A stretch of 64,000 bases of DNA from Cytophagales bacterium. Lineage in GTDB: Bacteria; Bacteroidota; Bacteroidia; Cytophagales; Cyclobacteriaceae. The first letter of the stretch is position 1. Every line of letters starts with the position of its first letter. The notes under the pieces are model-generated. The model ran no database searches, was not told the origin of the DNA, and saw nothing but the letters and a program-made list of their open reading frames with translations. The position numbers and the translations under genes are program-made. The stretch covers positions 62,001 through 126,000 of the forward strand of contig JADBYK010000031.1 in assembly GCA_020403045.1 (NCBI GenBank), read 5' to 3'. Shown piece by piece: positions 43,534 to 52,947 of this stretch.

Positions 43534-44316
43534 CTATTTACCCAGAAATACCGGCTTCCTCTTTTCGAGAAATGCCTGAACACCTTCTTTGTGGTCGTGC
43601 GTAGAACCAGCAATCTCCTGGCAGTACGCTTCGTACTCCAACATTTCATCTAAACTGGCAGTGGTTGACTTATTGAGCATCTTCTTTATGAGGCTAATGG
43701 CCTTTGTTGGGGCAACAGCAAAATAATCTGTGTATTGTTTCACCGCATCGTCCAATTCGGCAGGAGCAACAACTTTGTTCACTAGCCCGAGTTGAAGTGC
43801 TTCCCGAGCCTTTACACGTTGGCCCATACTACACAACTCGAACGCTTTCGCCATCCCCACCAGACGCGGAAGAAAATAAGCTGACCCAGAATCCGGAACA
43901 AGGCCAATATTGACGAAGACCTCGATCAGCGTAGCTTCTTCTGAGGCCACAATGATATCGCACGCCAATGCGAGTGAACAGCCTGCTCCGGCCGCCACAC
44001 CATTTAACCGACACACGATCGGTTTCGGCAAACTGCGCATCGCAGCAACGATTGGATTGTATCGTTTATGCAAGGAATCCATGAACGATCTCTTTCCTTG
44101 TTTAGAACTATCTTTTAAATCCTGTCCGGAGCAAAATGCTTTTCCTACACCCGTCAACACCATCACGCGAACCTCGTCATCTTTTGCTATGGCCTTCAAT
44201 ACATCTTGAAGTTCATAGGTGATCCCATCATTTAGTGCATTGTAAACTTCGGGACGATTGAAAGAAACGGTAGCGACTCCCTCGTTCTTTACGTAGGTTA
44301 GAAACTGAAAATCCAT
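43534..44316 (-). CDS. Enoyl-CoA hydratase/isomerase (PaaG-like)
   Basis: A 260-residue crotonase-fold enzyme. The substrate loop reads FCSGQDLKDSS, the oxyanion hole lies in NGVAAGAGCSLALACD, and the region IGLVPDSGSAYFLPRLVG has the catalytic Asp rather than the Glu of standard hydratases. These features resemble PaaG, the ring-epoxide isomerase of phenylacetate breakdown, but no other paa genes are nearby, so a general fatty-acyl isomerase is possible. It is the last gene of the rpoN operon, 22 bases after the PAP2-like gene. Confidence 0.9.
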   Translation of the reverse strand: MDFQFLTYVKNEGVATVSFNRPEVYNALNDGITYELQDVLKAIAKDDEVRVMVLTGVGKAFCSGQDLKDSSKQGKRSFMDSLHKRYNPIVAAMRSLPKPIVCRLNGVAAGAGCSLALACDIIVASEEATLIEVFVNIGLVPDSGSAYFLPRLVGMAKAFELCSMGQRVKAREALQLGLVNKVVAPAELDDAVKQYTDYFAVAPTKAISLIKKMLNKSTTASLDEMLEYEAYCQEIAGSTHDHKEGVQAFLEKRKPVFLGK

Positions 44317-44338
44317 AACTCACTTTTTTTGATTGATG

Positions 44339-44953
44339 TTAAAACAAAATAATCATTCCAAAGAACCCAACAACAAACCCGACCACACTTCCATACATCA
44401 CTTCGCGAGGGGTGTGTGCATCTAGCAGTAGACGGGAAGACATTACAAGACCCGTTGCCAAAATAGTAAATGCGGTAGGCCATAGCAAACTCATTTGCTC
44501 GGTCACTTGATTCAATGGTAACAAGATGCCAATGCCTCCACCCATCGCAATGCTATGAATGCTGATTTTATAAAACAACGTGATCAGTAGCGAAACCACC
44601 ACCAATGCCGAGACGATCATCATCAACTTTTCAAAATTCGCACTAAATGGAAGTTTGAAGTAAAAAAGAAAAGTGAAAAGCACATAGAACATTGAAATAA
44701 AAACAAAGGGTAAAATTCGCTCCTTACGTGATTGCAACGTGAGAGACTGAATAGTGCCGAATGCGCGAAGCATAACAAGGTTAACGGCCGGAAGAACGAA
44801 TGTGAATACGAATACTAGACCAATAATGATCATTCGATTCTCTTTGCGAATCATCAACATAGAAGGAAAATAATACGATAAAATAATGACCAGATAAGTG
44901 GTCAACAGCAAGGGATGTAAAACAACAGAAATAAATTTTGCTACTTGCTTCAC
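44339..44953 (-). CDS. PAP2-superfamily-like membrane protein
   Basis: A 204-residue protein with about six membrane spans. Phosphatase motif 3 is nearly intact (SRLLLDAHTPREV, usual SRxxxxxHxxxD with the Asp replaced by Glu). Motif 1 is reduced to RKERILPF, and where motif 2 normally has SGH the sequence reads ISIHSIAMGG. It is probably a lipid-phosphate phosphatase relative that has diverged or lost activity. The GTG start lies two bases beyond the rpoN stop, implying coupling with rpoN. Confidence 0.75.
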   Translation of the reverse strand: MKQVAKFISVVLHPLLLTTYLVIILSYYFPSMLMIRKENRMIIIGLVFVFTFVLPAVNLVMLRAFGTIQSLTLQSRKERILPFVFISMFYVLFTFLFYFKLPFSANFEKLMMIVSALVVVSLLITLFYKISIHSIAMGGGIGILLPLNQVTEQMSLLWPTAFTILATGLVMSSRLLLDAHTPREVMYGSVVGFVVGFFGMIILF

Positions 44954-44955
44954 AC

Positions 44956-46443
44956 TTACATCTCTTTTCGCAAACGAGCCACTGGAATATTCAATTGCTC
45001 ACGGTATTTTGCCACCGTACGTCTGGCAATGTTGTATCCTTTTTCGTTCAATAGATCTTCTAACTTATCATCAGGAAACGGCTTGCTCTTGTCTTCGCTT
45101 TCGATGAGGTCTTTGATGATTTGTTTCACTTCTCTGCTACTCACCTCTTCTCCCGAGTCGGTTGAAATACCCTCCGAAAAAAAGTACTTCAATGGATAAA
45201 TACCAAAATCAGTTTGGATTGTTTTGCTACTCGCCACCCGACTAACAGTAGAAATATCCATATTGATCATCTGAGCGATATCTTTAAGAATCATCGGCCG
45301 CAACCTGGTTTCGTCTCCCTCTTGAAAATAGTCAAATTGAAAATCAACGATGGCTTTCATGGTTCGCAGTAAAGTGTGTTGACGTTGGCGTATCGCATCG
45401 ATAAACCACTTGGCCGCATCCAATTTTTGCTTCACAAACGATACCGCCTCCTTCAACTTTTTGTCCTTCTTATCGCTTTTGTCATATGCCTTAAACATAT
45501 CTGAATACGATCGACTGATTCGTAGTTCAGGTGCATTTCTCGAGTTAAGGGACAACTCTAACTTTCCATTGTTATTGACTAGAATAAAATCCGGAATGAC
45601 GTATTGATTTTTCACGTTACCACTGCTCACTTCTCCTCCGGGTTTTGGATTCAGCCGAACAATTAGTTCGATCGCATCTTTGATATAATCCTCATCGTCT
45701 AAATCTAATTTTTTGAGGATCTTCGCGTAGTGCTTTTTTGTAAATTCTTCATAGCATTCTTGCAAAATTCGTTTGCCCACAATTACGTCTACGTCCTGGC
45801 CATCATCCATTCTTTCTAACTGAAGCAAGAGGCACTCCTGTAGATTCCGAGCCCCAATCCCGGCTGGATCAAATGATTGTATTTTTTTGAGAACGGCCTC
45901 CACCTCTTCTAAAGTCGTTTCAAAACCCTGCGAAAAGGCGAGGTCATTCACAATGGATTCCAATTCTCTGCGTATGTAGCCATCGCCTTCTATGCTTCCG
46001 ATTAGCTGTTTCCCTATGGTGTTTTGTTTTTCATTTAACCCCAAAAAGCCCAGTTGAGTCATGAGGGTTTCATGCAATGAAGTAGAGGTTGGCATCGGCA
46101 TCTCCCGCTCCTCTTCATCACCGTCATCATTGTACGTTTTGTAACTTGTGTAGTCGTCATCTCGCAGATAGTCGTTGATGTCAATTTCATCATTCACGCT
46201 TGGCTCCTCGACCGCTTGCTCGTCTGTAGGTGAATCCGAATCAGCAGACTGTTCGGGTGTCTCCTCCGGTCTGTTTTCTTCCTGTTCTTCCTCCTCTCCT
46301 TCTTCCAGTACCGGATTTAACTCCAATTCCTCTTCGATTCTATTTTCGAGTTCGGCCGTTGGCACTTGCAGCAGCTTGATAAACTGTATCTGTTGGGGAG
46401 ATAGTTTTTGCTGTAGGGATTGATGTAAGCCGAGTCTTTGCAT
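44956..46443 (-). CDS. rpoN: RNA polymerase sigma-54 factor
   Basis: A 495-residue sigma-54. The N-terminal activator-interacting region is QQKLSPQQIQFIKLLQVPTA followed by LENRIEEELELNPVLEE. A very acidic linker (about residues 45-115) comes next, then the core-binding domain (ESFDPAGIGARNLQECLLLQ-like, SFDPAGIGARNLQE) and the DNA-binding end with the RpoN box IARRTVAKYREQL. Genes it controls are not evident in this window. It heads an operon with a PAP2-like and an enoyl-CoA hydratase gene and has a good promoter just before its ATG. Confidence 0.97.
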   Translation of the reverse strand: MQRLGLHQSLQQKLSPQQIQFIKLLQVPTAELENRIEEELELNPVLEEGEEEEQEENRPEETPEQSADSDSPTDEQAVEEPSVNDEIDINDYLRDDDYTSYKTYNDDGDEEEREMPMPTSTSLHETLMTQLGFLGLNEKQNTIGKQLIGSIEGDGYIRRELESIVNDLAFSQGFETTLEEVEAVLKKIQSFDPAGIGARNLQECLLLQLERMDDGQDVDVIVGKRILQECYEEFTKKHYAKILKKLDLDDEDYIKDAIELIVRLNPKPGGEVSSGNVKNQYVIPDFILVNNNGKLELSLNSRNAPELRISRSYSDMFKAYDKSDKKDKKLKEAVSFVKQKLDAAKWFIDAIRQRQHTLLRTMKAIVDFQFDYFQEGDETRLRPMILKDIAQMINMDISTVSRVASSKTIQTDFGIYPLKYFFSEGISTDSGEEVSSREVKQIIKDLIESEDKSKPFPDDKLEDLLNEKGYNIARRTVAKYREQLNIPVARLRKEM

Positions 46444-46459
46444 TTAAATTGCTAAGTCA

Positions 46460-46489
46460 CAAAGTTATGAATTAGCGAGGGGATGCAAA
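46460..46489 (-). promoter_or_regulatory. Promoter of rpoN
   Basis: On the minus strand TTTG (46489-46486), an 18-base spacer and TAACTTTG (46467-46460). The -7 box is 17 bases before the rpoN ATG, so the leader is very short. Confidence 0.7.
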
Positions 46490-46587
46490 ATCTGATCCAA
46501 AATTAATAGGCAAGGGTAAGACAAAACTCAGAACCAAGTAACAATTGCACCTTCATTCGAGGATTGCCAACTTCGCTTGTCAAATTC

Positions 46588-46618
46588 TTTGATTAAAAAT
46601 TCAAAATGCCTTGCTTTG
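46588..46618 (+). promoter_or_regulatory. Promoter of asnS
   Basis: TTTG at 46588-46591, a 19-base spacer and TTGCTTTG at 46611-46618 (one mismatch to TAnnTTTG), 21 bases before the asnS ATG. Confidence 0.55.
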
Positions 46619-46639
46619 CGATCCAAAATTTGAAGCTGT

Positions 46640-48073
46640 ATGAAACGAGTCAAAATCAAAGAGTTATTGGCAACACCTCCAACCGGACAGGTTGTAAAAA
46701 TACAAGGCTGGGTACGGACTTTTCGAAATAACCAGTTTATTGCGTTGAACGATGGATCGACCATTCAAAACATGCAAGCGGTGGTTGCGTTGGCTTCGAT
46801 AGATGACGCCATGCTCAAACGAATCACTACGGGCGCTTGTTTGTCGATTCAAGGTGAGTTAATTGCCTCTCTCGGCAAGGGCCAATCGGTAGAAGTGAAA
46901 GTGACTGAGCTAGAAATCCTAGGCGACTGCGATGCTGAAAAGTTTCCATTACAACCCAAAAAACACTCGCTTGAATTTCTACGGGAGATCGCACACCTAC
47001 GGTCGCGCACAAATACTATTAGCGCTGTGATGCGCGTGCGGCACGCCATGGCTTTTGCGATTCATCGTTTTTTCAACGAACGAGGATTCTATTATATTCA
47101 TACACCGATCATTACCGGGTCAGATGCAGAAGGGGCGGGCGATATGTTTCGCGTGACTACACTAGATGGCAAAAATCCCCCGCTAGATGAGAACGGTCAC
47201 GTTAATCACAAAGAAGACTTTTTTGGCAGAGAAACAAACTTGACTGTTTCGGGGCAACTAGAAGGTGAAACCTATGCATTAGCATTAAGTGAGATTTATA
47301 CTTTCGGACCTACGTTTAGAGCTGAGAATTCAAACACTGCCAGGCACCTAGCTGAGTTCTGGATGATTGAGCCTGAAATGGCCTTTTATGATATCCATGA
47401 CAATATGCAGCTGGCTACCGACCTTTTGCAATACCTGGTGCGCTATGCGCTAGACAACTGCAGCGATGACTTGGAGTTCCTCAACAAACGGGCGCAGGAA
47501 GAAGAGGCTACCAAACCACAAGAACAAAGAAGCGAGTTGAGCTTATTGGAGCGACTAAAATTTGTCGTTGAAAATGATTTTCAAAAGCTGAGTTATACGG
47601 AAGCCATTGAAATTCTCAAGAATTCAACTCCGAATAAGAAAAAGAAATTTCAATACGTAGTAGAAGAATGGGGTGTCGATTTGCAATCGGAGCATGAGCG
47701 CTATCTGGTGGAAAAACATTTTAAAAAACCGGTGATTTTATACAACTATCCCAAAAACATCAAGGCCTTTTACATGAGGCAAAATGAAGACGACAAAACC
47801 GTGGCCGCGATGGATGTGCTATTCCCGGGAATTGGCGAAATCATTGGAGGTTCGCAGCGCGAAGAGCGCCACGACAGACTTCTGAAAAGAATACAAGAAA
47901 TGAATTTGCCGGAAAAAGAATTGTGGTGGTATCTCGAGTTAAGAAAATTTGGATCGGCTCCACACAGTGGATTTGGTCTTGGTTTTGAAAGACTCATCTT
48001 GTTTGTAACCGGCATGACAAATATTCGAGATGTAATTCCCTTTCCACGATTTCCAAAGAGCGCAGAATTTTAA
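46640..48073 (+). CDS. asnS: Asparaginyl-tRNA synthetase
   Basis: Charges tRNA-Asn with asparagine. It is a 477-residue class IIb synthetase: an N-terminal OB-fold anticodon-binding domain ([20 protein letters not shown], residues 17-36), motif 2 ([20 protein letters not shown]) and motif 3 ([18 protein letters not shown] followed by [12 protein letters not shown]). The central insert and the [15 protein letters not shown] block favour AsnRS over AspRS. It leads a plus-strand run with a ferric-reductase-like membrane gene 9 bases downstream. Confidence 0.97.
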   Translation: MKRVKIKELLATPPTGQVVKIQGWVRTFRNNQFIALNDGSTIQNMQAVVALASIDDAMLKRITTGACLSIQGELIASLGKGQSVEVKVTELEILGDCDAEKFPLQPKKHSLEFLREIAHLRSRTNTISAVMRVRHAMAFAIHRFFNERGFYYIHTPIITGSDAEGAGDMFRVTTLDGKNPPLDENGHVNHKEDFFGRETNLTVSGQLEGETYALALSEIYTFGPTFRAENSNTARHLAEFWMIEPEMAFYDIHDNMQLATDLLQYLVRYALDNCSDDLEFLNKRAQEEEATKPQEQRSELSLLERLKFVVENDFQKLSYTEAIEILKNSTPNKKKKFQYVVEEWGVDLQSEHERYLVEKHFKKPVILYNYPKNIKAFYMRQNEDDKTVAAMDVLFPGIGEIIGGSQREERHDRLLKRIQEMNLPEKELWWYLELRKFGSAPHSGFGLGFERLILFVTGMTNIRDVIPFPRFPKSAEF

Positions 48074-48082
48074 TCTTTAGAT

Positions 48083-48625
48083 ATGGAAACAATCGAGGCA
48101 TCGGGCATAATTGGAATGATTGGATTGGCAGCGCTAGCAGCTAATTTCATCATTGGCATTTGTATTTGGTCGAGTGTTAGCTATCAGCTACCCTTTAGCC
48201 TTACATTTCTTCAACTGCATAAGATAACCGGGTATTCTGCGGCTATTTCCATACTTATCCACATCGTGTTGATTCCATTGGATCCAAAGTCAGAATTTAG
48301 CTGGACTGATTTGCTTTTGCCGGCCTGGACCCAACACCAACCATTGGCAAATACCTTCGGCTCGGTGGCGTTCTATTTGCTAGGTCTGGTTGTCATCAGT
48401 TCGTATTTCAAAGATCAACTAAAAAATACCTTGTGGCGAACACTCCACTATCTCTCTTATTTTGCTGTTGTTCCACTCATTTTACACAGCATCATTACTG
48501 ACCCAAAACTCGAAGATCGACCGATTGATTGGCTGGATGCCGAAAAACTTTTTGTGATCGTGTGTTGCTTGGTAATTCTAAGCGTGTCATTTTTCAGATT
48601 TAAGCAGCGAAAAAAAGCAAATTAA
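48083..48625 (+). CDS. Ferric-reductase-like/cytochrome b561-like membrane protein
   Basis: A 180-residue protein with about five membrane spans. Histidines in FLQLHKITGYSAAISILIHI and TLWRTLHYLSYFAVVPLILH form the two His pairs expected for haem binding in the ferric reductase transmembrane domain (PF01794-like). No flavin domain is attached, so it could be the membrane subunit of a small electron-transfer module. It lies 9 bases after asnS and 46 before the CapA-like gene. Confidence 0.7.
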   Translation: METIEASGIIGMIGLAALAANFIIGICIWSSVSYQLPFSLTFLQLHKITGYSAAISILIHIVLIPLDPKSEFSWTDLLLPAWTQHQPLANTFGSVAFYLLGLVVISSYFKDQLKNTLWRTLHYLSYFAVVPLILHSIITDPKLEDRPIDWLDAEKLFVIVCCLVILSVSFFRFKQRKKAN

Positions 48626-48671
48626 TTGGCTTAACATAAGAGTTATCTACCAAAATTTCAAAGTTCCCTAC

Positions 48672-49718
48672 ATGCCGAAAATCTACTTATTCGTTTTTCC
48701 GTTGCTGCTTCTTTTAGAGCCTTTGGCCGCACAAAACAAAGACACCATTACCGTGATCGGGGTGGGAGATATTATGATGGGCAGCAATTATCCGAATGAT
48801 TCAAAACTTCCAACTCAGGACGGACTCCTGTTAATGAAGCAAGTCGAACCTATTTTGAAAAACGCAGATGTAACGTTTGGAAACCTGGAAGGTGTTCTAT
48901 TGAATCAAGGTGGTACTGCGAAAACGTGTCGCGATCCAAAAGTCTGCTACGTTTTTCGAAGTCCCGAAAAATATGTACAAAACCTAGTGAATGCCGGATT
49001 TGACATAATGAGTTTAGCGAATAATCACTCTGGTGATTTTGGTGAATTGGGCAAACGAAAGAGCATAGAAACGTTGGAGAAAGCAGGCATTCAGCAGGCG
49101 GGTCAATTAAACAAACCTTATGTGGTCATTGAAAAGAATGGCGTAAAGTTTGGGTTGGCAGCTTTTGCACCCAATGCTGGGTGTCCGGACATCAATAAAA
49201 TAGGAGTTGCAAGAAAAATCATTGCTCAACTCGATTCGTTGGTGGATATCATCATTGTCTCTTTTCATGGGGGAGCAGAGGGGCCGCAGCATGAGCATGT
49301 GCCGCGTAAAAACGAAATTTTTTATGGTGAAAATAGAGGAGATGTCTACCAGTTTGCTCACCAACTCATTGATGCAGGCGCAGATATCGTACTGGGGCAC
49401 GGTCCTCATGTCACGAGAGGAGTAGAGGTCTATAAAGACAAGTTCATCACTTACAGCATGGGAAACTTTTGCACCTATGGAGGGATAAATGTGAGTGGAA
49501 TCAATGGCTTGGCTCCCATAATAAAGGTTTTTACGAATAATAAAGGAGACTTCTTTAAAGCACATATCACGTCTACCAAGCAAACATTTTATGGCCCAGT
49601 GATGCTGGACGAGCAAAAACAAGTATTAAAACGCATTCAGCTATTGACAAAAAAGGATTTCCCCGAAAGTCTTATTGAAATCGACAATGATGGCTGGGTT
49701 CGGAAATCCACAAAGTGA
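48672..49718 (+). CDS. Exported CapA-family (PGA_cap) metallophosphatase-like protein
   Basis: A 348-residue protein with signal peptide (MPKIYLFVFPLLLLLEPLAA). The calcineurin-like core of the CapA family is visible: VIGVGDIMMGSNYP, FGNLEGVLLNQ, MSLANNHSGDFG, IVSFHGGAEGPQHEH and LGHGPHVTRGVEVYKDKF, then ITYSMGNFCTYGG. CapA in Bacillus acts in poly-gamma-glutamate export, but no capB or capC is present here, so the function is open. It follows the ferric-reductase-like gene closely. Confidence 0.88.
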   Translation: MPKIYLFVFPLLLLLEPLAAQNKDTITVIGVGDIMMGSNYPNDSKLPTQDGLLLMKQVEPILKNADVTFGNLEGVLLNQGGTAKTCRDPKVCYVFRSPEKYVQNLVNAGFDIMSLANNHSGDFGELGKRKSIETLEKAGIQQAGQLNKPYVVIEKNGVKFGLAAFAPNAGCPDINKIGVARKIIAQLDSLVDIIIVSFHGGAEGPQHEHVPRKNEIFYGENRGDVYQFAHQLIDAGADIVLGHGPHVTRGVEVYKDKFITYSMGNFCTYGGINVSGINGLAPIIKVFTNNKGDFFKAHITSTKQTFYGPVMLDEQKQVLKRIQLLTKKDFPESLIEIDNDGWVRKSTK

Positions 49719-49752
49719 TGTGAGTAGCTTGTCGATAAAAAATTTACCCAAC

Positions 49753-49783
49753 TTTGCTTACAGTTTAAAGAATTGTTACTTTG
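49753..49783 (+). promoter_or_regulatory. Promoter of the merR-like gene and dprA
   Basis: TTTG at 49753-49756, a 19-base spacer and TTACTTTG at 49776-49783 (one mismatch), about 50 bases before the merR-like ATG. Confidence 0.5.
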
Positions 49784-49833
49784 CATAATGTTCGTTTATC
49801 AAAAACGAGCAAAATCAGGCGCTACTCAACTTC

Positions 49834-50172
49834 ATGGCTTACAAAGAAAAAGAAATCGAAAAGCTGTATTACTCGATCGGTGAAGTTGCCGAACAGTTTA
49901 ACGTAGCCCCGTCTTTGATCCGTTTTTGGGAAACCGAGTTTGAGTTAATCCAGCCTAAAAAGAACAGGAAAGGAAATCGCCAGTTTACAAAGGAAGATAT
50001 TGAGAGTGTCCGTACGATTTATCATCTGGTAAAAGAGAAGGGATTCACACTTCAAGGAGCAAAGGAAATGCTCAAAAACGATACGCAATCCGTTCGTGAT
50101 AAAATGGAATTGCTGGATTCGTTGAAAAAAGTACGCCAGTTTTTGGTGGAAGTAAGAGAAAAACTTTCCTAA
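49834..50172 (+). CDS. MerR-family transcriptional regulator
   Basis: A 112-residue protein consisting of a MerR winged-helix domain (YYSIGEVAEQFNVAPSLIRF WETEF region, residues 10-35; NRQFTKEDIESVRTIYHLVK) and a coiled-coil dimerisation helix (DKMELLDSLKKVRQFLVEVR). There is no C-terminal effector domain and no Cys pair, so a metal-sensing role is unlikely. It lies 59 bases before dprA on the same strand and is probably co-transcribed. Confidence 0.9.
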   Translation: MAYKEKEIEKLYYSIGEVAEQFNVAPSLIRFWETEFELIQPKKNRKGNRQFTKEDIESVRTIYHLVKEKGFTLQGAKEMLKNDTQSVRDKMELLDSLKKVRQFLVEVREKLS

Positions 50173-50231
50173 ATAATTCGTTTATTCGCTATCAATTTGT
50201 TGGTGCTTTTCATCAACGGCAAGTTGAATGC

Positions 50232-51350
50232 ATGGATCAAGAACAACTTTTCTTTGTTGCTTTACATCAGATACCCGGAGTGGGTGATTATCTTTTACGT
50301 CAGTTAATTAGTTATTGCGGATCGGCTGAGCAGGTTTTTAAGACCCCCATAGGTAAACTGCAAAAAATTCCGGGCGTGGGCAAAGTAACAGCTGATGCAA
50401 TCAGGAAGCAGACTAGTTTCGAACGTGCGGAAAAAGAAATAGCTAAAGCGGCAAAATCAAACACCGAAATTCTACTTTTCACAGATAAGCGATTCCCAAA
50501 AAGACTTCGTGAATTCAATGATTCGCCAAGCCTTCTTTATTTTCAAGGCGATGCCAATTTGAATGCAAGAAAAACGGTAGGGATCGTTGGCACCCGTCAG
50601 GCAACAGCCTACGGAAAAGAAATGGTTACTCAAATCATCAACGATTTAGTTCCACATCAAGCGTTGATCATTAGTGGACTTGCTTATGGAATAGATATTC
50701 AGGCACACAAACAGGCACTCAAATCAGGCCTTTCAACAATCGGTGTAATGGGCAGCGGCATGGACACCATTTACCCATGGGCCCACAAAGACACCGCTCA
50801 CAAAATGATACATCAGGGTGGGCTGCTCACTGAAAATAAGTTTGGCACCAAACCCGATGCTCATAATTTCCCGGCTCGTAACAGAATTATTGCTGCATTG
50901 TGCGATGCATTGATTGTAGTGGAGGCTGCTGAAAAAGGAGGAGCATTGATCACAGCGGAAATTGCTAACACTTACAACAAAGATGTATTCGCGGTTCCCG
51001 GCAGTATTGGTGAAACGTATTCAGCGGGATGCAACAAACTGATTAAAACGAACAAGGCCAATATTTATACATCCATCAAGGACGTAGAATACATTATGAA
51101 TTGGTCTGCAAAAGATGACAACCTAAAAAAAGAAAAAACTTTTTCCATGGATGTTAGCCAACTGGAGCCTGATGAGCAAACGATCTTGAAAATATTGCAG
51201 GATAAAAAAAGCCCCATGATGATAGACGAACTATCTATAAAAACAATGCTCCCGCCAAGCCAATTAGCGTCTTTACTACTGGGTCTAGAATTCAAGAACA
51301 TCGTTAAATCACTTCCCGGAAAGACGTTCTCGCTGGTCAGCTTAAAGTAA
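50232..51350 (+). CDS. dprA: DNA-processing protein DprA
   Basis: A 372-residue protein that loads RecA on incoming single-stranded DNA during natural transformation. It has an N-terminal helix-hairpin-helix (LHQIPGVGDYLL, KIPGVGKVTADAIRK), a Rossmann-like core (VGIVGTRQATAYGKEMVTQI, ISGLAYGIDIQAHKQAL, GVMGSGMDTIYPWAHK, EAAEKGGALITAEIA) and a C-terminal winged helix (EQTILKILQDKKSPMMIDEL). The length is normal. Together with comEB-like dCMP deaminase at 54.9 kb it is the only competence-related gene seen here. Confidence 0.97.
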   Translation: MDQEQLFFVALHQIPGVGDYLLRQLISYCGSAEQVFKTPIGKLQKIPGVGKVTADAIRKQTSFERAEKEIAKAAKSNTEILLFTDKRFPKRLREFNDSPSLLYFQGDANLNARKTVGIVGTRQATAYGKEMVTQIINDLVPHQALIISGLAYGIDIQAHKQALKSGLSTIGVMGSGMDTIYPWAHKDTAHKMIHQGGLLTENKFGTKPDAHNFPARNRIIAALCDALIVVEAAEKGGALITAEIANTYNKDVFAVPGSIGETYSAGCNKLIKTNKANIYTSIKDVEYIMNWSAKDDNLKKEKTFSMDVSQLEPDEQTILKILQDKKSPMMIDELSIKTMLPPSQLASLLLGLEFKNIVKSLPGKTFSLVSLK

Positions 51351-51420
51351 ATCCAGGCAACAAAAGAATGAAAATTCTGTTTAATAAATCAACATCCTTT
51401 TACCACCCAATTTTTGAAAT

Positions 51421-51837
51421 ATGGACAGAAAAGAATTTTTATCGCAAGTAGGTTTTGGAGCAGCTGCGCTGCTACTACCAGCCTGTATCAGTACCCTGAC
51501 CAGCTGTTCGTCAAACGATGTTTCCCCAACAACACCCACGAACGTTGATTTCACTATTGACATATCTTCGGGCCCGTTGGCAACCAACGGAGGGTTCTTG
51601 GTAAATAATCGAATAATTGTAGCGCGTACAACAGCCGGAGGTTTTTTAGCCGTATCCGCCATTTGTACACACGAAGGCACTACGATTCAATATCAAAGTG
51701 GGAGTAACAATTTTCGTTGTCCAAACCATGGCGCCACGTTTAGTGCAACAGGCCAGGTGACCAACGGCCCGGCCAATAAACCTCTTACTCAATATAAGAC
51801 TGAACTAACCGGAACATCTTTGCGTGTTTTTTCTTGA
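51421..51837 (+). CDS. Rieske [2Fe-2S] lipoprotein-like protein
   Basis: A 138-residue protein with a hydrophobic N-terminal segment and lipobox TLTSCSS (Cys29). The Rieske cluster ligands are present: CTHEG (Cys, His) and CPNHGATF (Cys, His), 21 residues apart, with a C-terminal beta domain. It is probably a periplasmic electron carrier or a subunit of a small redox complex; no cytochrome b or dioxygenase gene is adjacent. It is convergent with the HMG-CoA-lyase-like gene. Confidence 0.88.
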   Translation: MDRKEFLSQVGFGAAALLLPACISTLTSCSSNDVSPTTPTNVDFTIDISSGPLATNGGFLVNNRIIVARTTAGGFLAVSAICTHEGTTIQYQSGSNNFRCPNHGATFSATGQVTNGPANKPLTQYKTELTGTSLRVFS

Positions 51838-51861
51838 GTAGTACACAATCATTTTCTTGAA

Positions 51862-52710
51862 CTAGTGGGGGAATATGGTATCAGCCAGAAGAAGCGCCTC
51901 ATTAAATGCCAATCTATCAATAGATGGTGCATCCTGTTTGGAATCAAGGTAAGAGAGAACTGTTTCTGTAGCCAGATTCCCGATAAGTTCATCATCTGCC
52001 ATCGGGCAGCCGCCAAACCCTTTAATCGCCCCATCGAACCGCTGACACCCTGATGCATAAGCCGCTGCAATTTTTTCAATAGCCGTTGCGGGGTTAGAGT
52101 GAAGATGTACCCCGAATTCAATCTTGGGATATTTTTTCGTCAATCCGCCAAACAACATCTGAATCTGGTCGGGTTGGGAAACACCAATGGTATCGGCAAG
52201 AGAAATGATACGAACATTCATGGCGTTGAGTAAATCCGAGAATTGTTCAACAATTCCGGTGTTGTACGGATCGCCATAAGGGTTGCCAAAACCCATACTA
52301 ATATAGGTGACCAATACCTTATTCTTTCGAGCGCAGATTTCCTGGATCTCTTGTATTGTTGCGAGCGCATCTGAAATTGACTTATTAGTATTCCGCTGCT
52401 GGAAAGTTTCGGAAATAGAAAGGGGAAACCCAAGATAGGTAATACTCTCATACTCCGCTGCTTCCAACGCTCCTCGTGTATTGGCAATAATGGCCAACAA
52501 TTTTGACTTGGTCTTTGTAAGATCTAATCGTGAAAGTACTTCAGCGGTATCCCTTAGTTGCGGAATTGCTTTGGGTGACACAAAACTACCAAAGTCAATC
52601 GTATCAAAACCAACCTTTAAGAGTTGAGATAGATAGGCTACTTTTCTATTTGTGGGAATAAAAAAGGAAAGACCTTGCATCGCATCGCGGGGACATTCAA
52701 TGATCTTCAT
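51862..52710 (-). CDS. Hydroxymethylglutaryl-CoA lyase-like enzyme
   Basis: A 282-residue TIM-barrel enzyme of the HMGL group, expected to cleave HMG-CoA to acetyl-CoA and acetoacetate in leucine breakdown. Motifs include the N-terminal ECPRDAMQG (metal-binding Arg-Asp), FGSFVSPKAIPQL, DTIGVSQPDQIQ, the metal ligands of GVHLHSNP, and the signature Cys in IKGFGGCPMADD. The family normally has about 300 residues. No other leucine catabolic genes are adjacent. Confidence 0.9.
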   Translation of the reverse strand: MKIIECPRDAMQGLSFFIPTNRKVAYLSQLLKVGFDTIDFGSFVSPKAIPQLRDTAEVLSRLDLTKTKSKLLAIIANTRGALEAAEYESITYLGFPLSISETFQQRNTNKSISDALATIQEIQEICARKNKVLVTYISMGFGNPYGDPYNTGIVEQFSDLLNAMNVRIISLADTIGVSQPDQIQMLFGGLTKKYPKIEFGVHLHSNPATAIEKIAAAYASGCQRFDGAIKGFGGCPMADDELIGNLATETVLSYLDSKQDAPSIDRLAFNEALLLADTIFPH

Positions 52711-52746
52711 ATTCTATTCTTAAAACAAATCGAAGCAAACGGCTAC

Positions 52747-52754
52747 CAAAAGTA
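52747..52754 (-). promoter_or_regulatory. Putative -7 element of the HMG-CoA-lyase-like gene
   Basis: It reads TACTTTTG on the minus strand, 37-44 bases before the ATG. No -33 box is at the standard distance. Confidence 0.3.
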
Positions 52755-52947
52755 AAACTTAAATCTTGCCCTAACGAGCGAGCTTGAGTTCATCAACAAT
52801 GGGCGAATCAAATTTCTAAAAAAAATAATTGATTTGTTCGTTGATTAACTAAGTTCCCCCTCAGTTAAATCGAGTACAACCAGCTCCATAATTTTTGTCA
52901 ATGTAGTTTATTATGTCGGTTGTTTTTTATTCCTTGCTCTTCGATTT

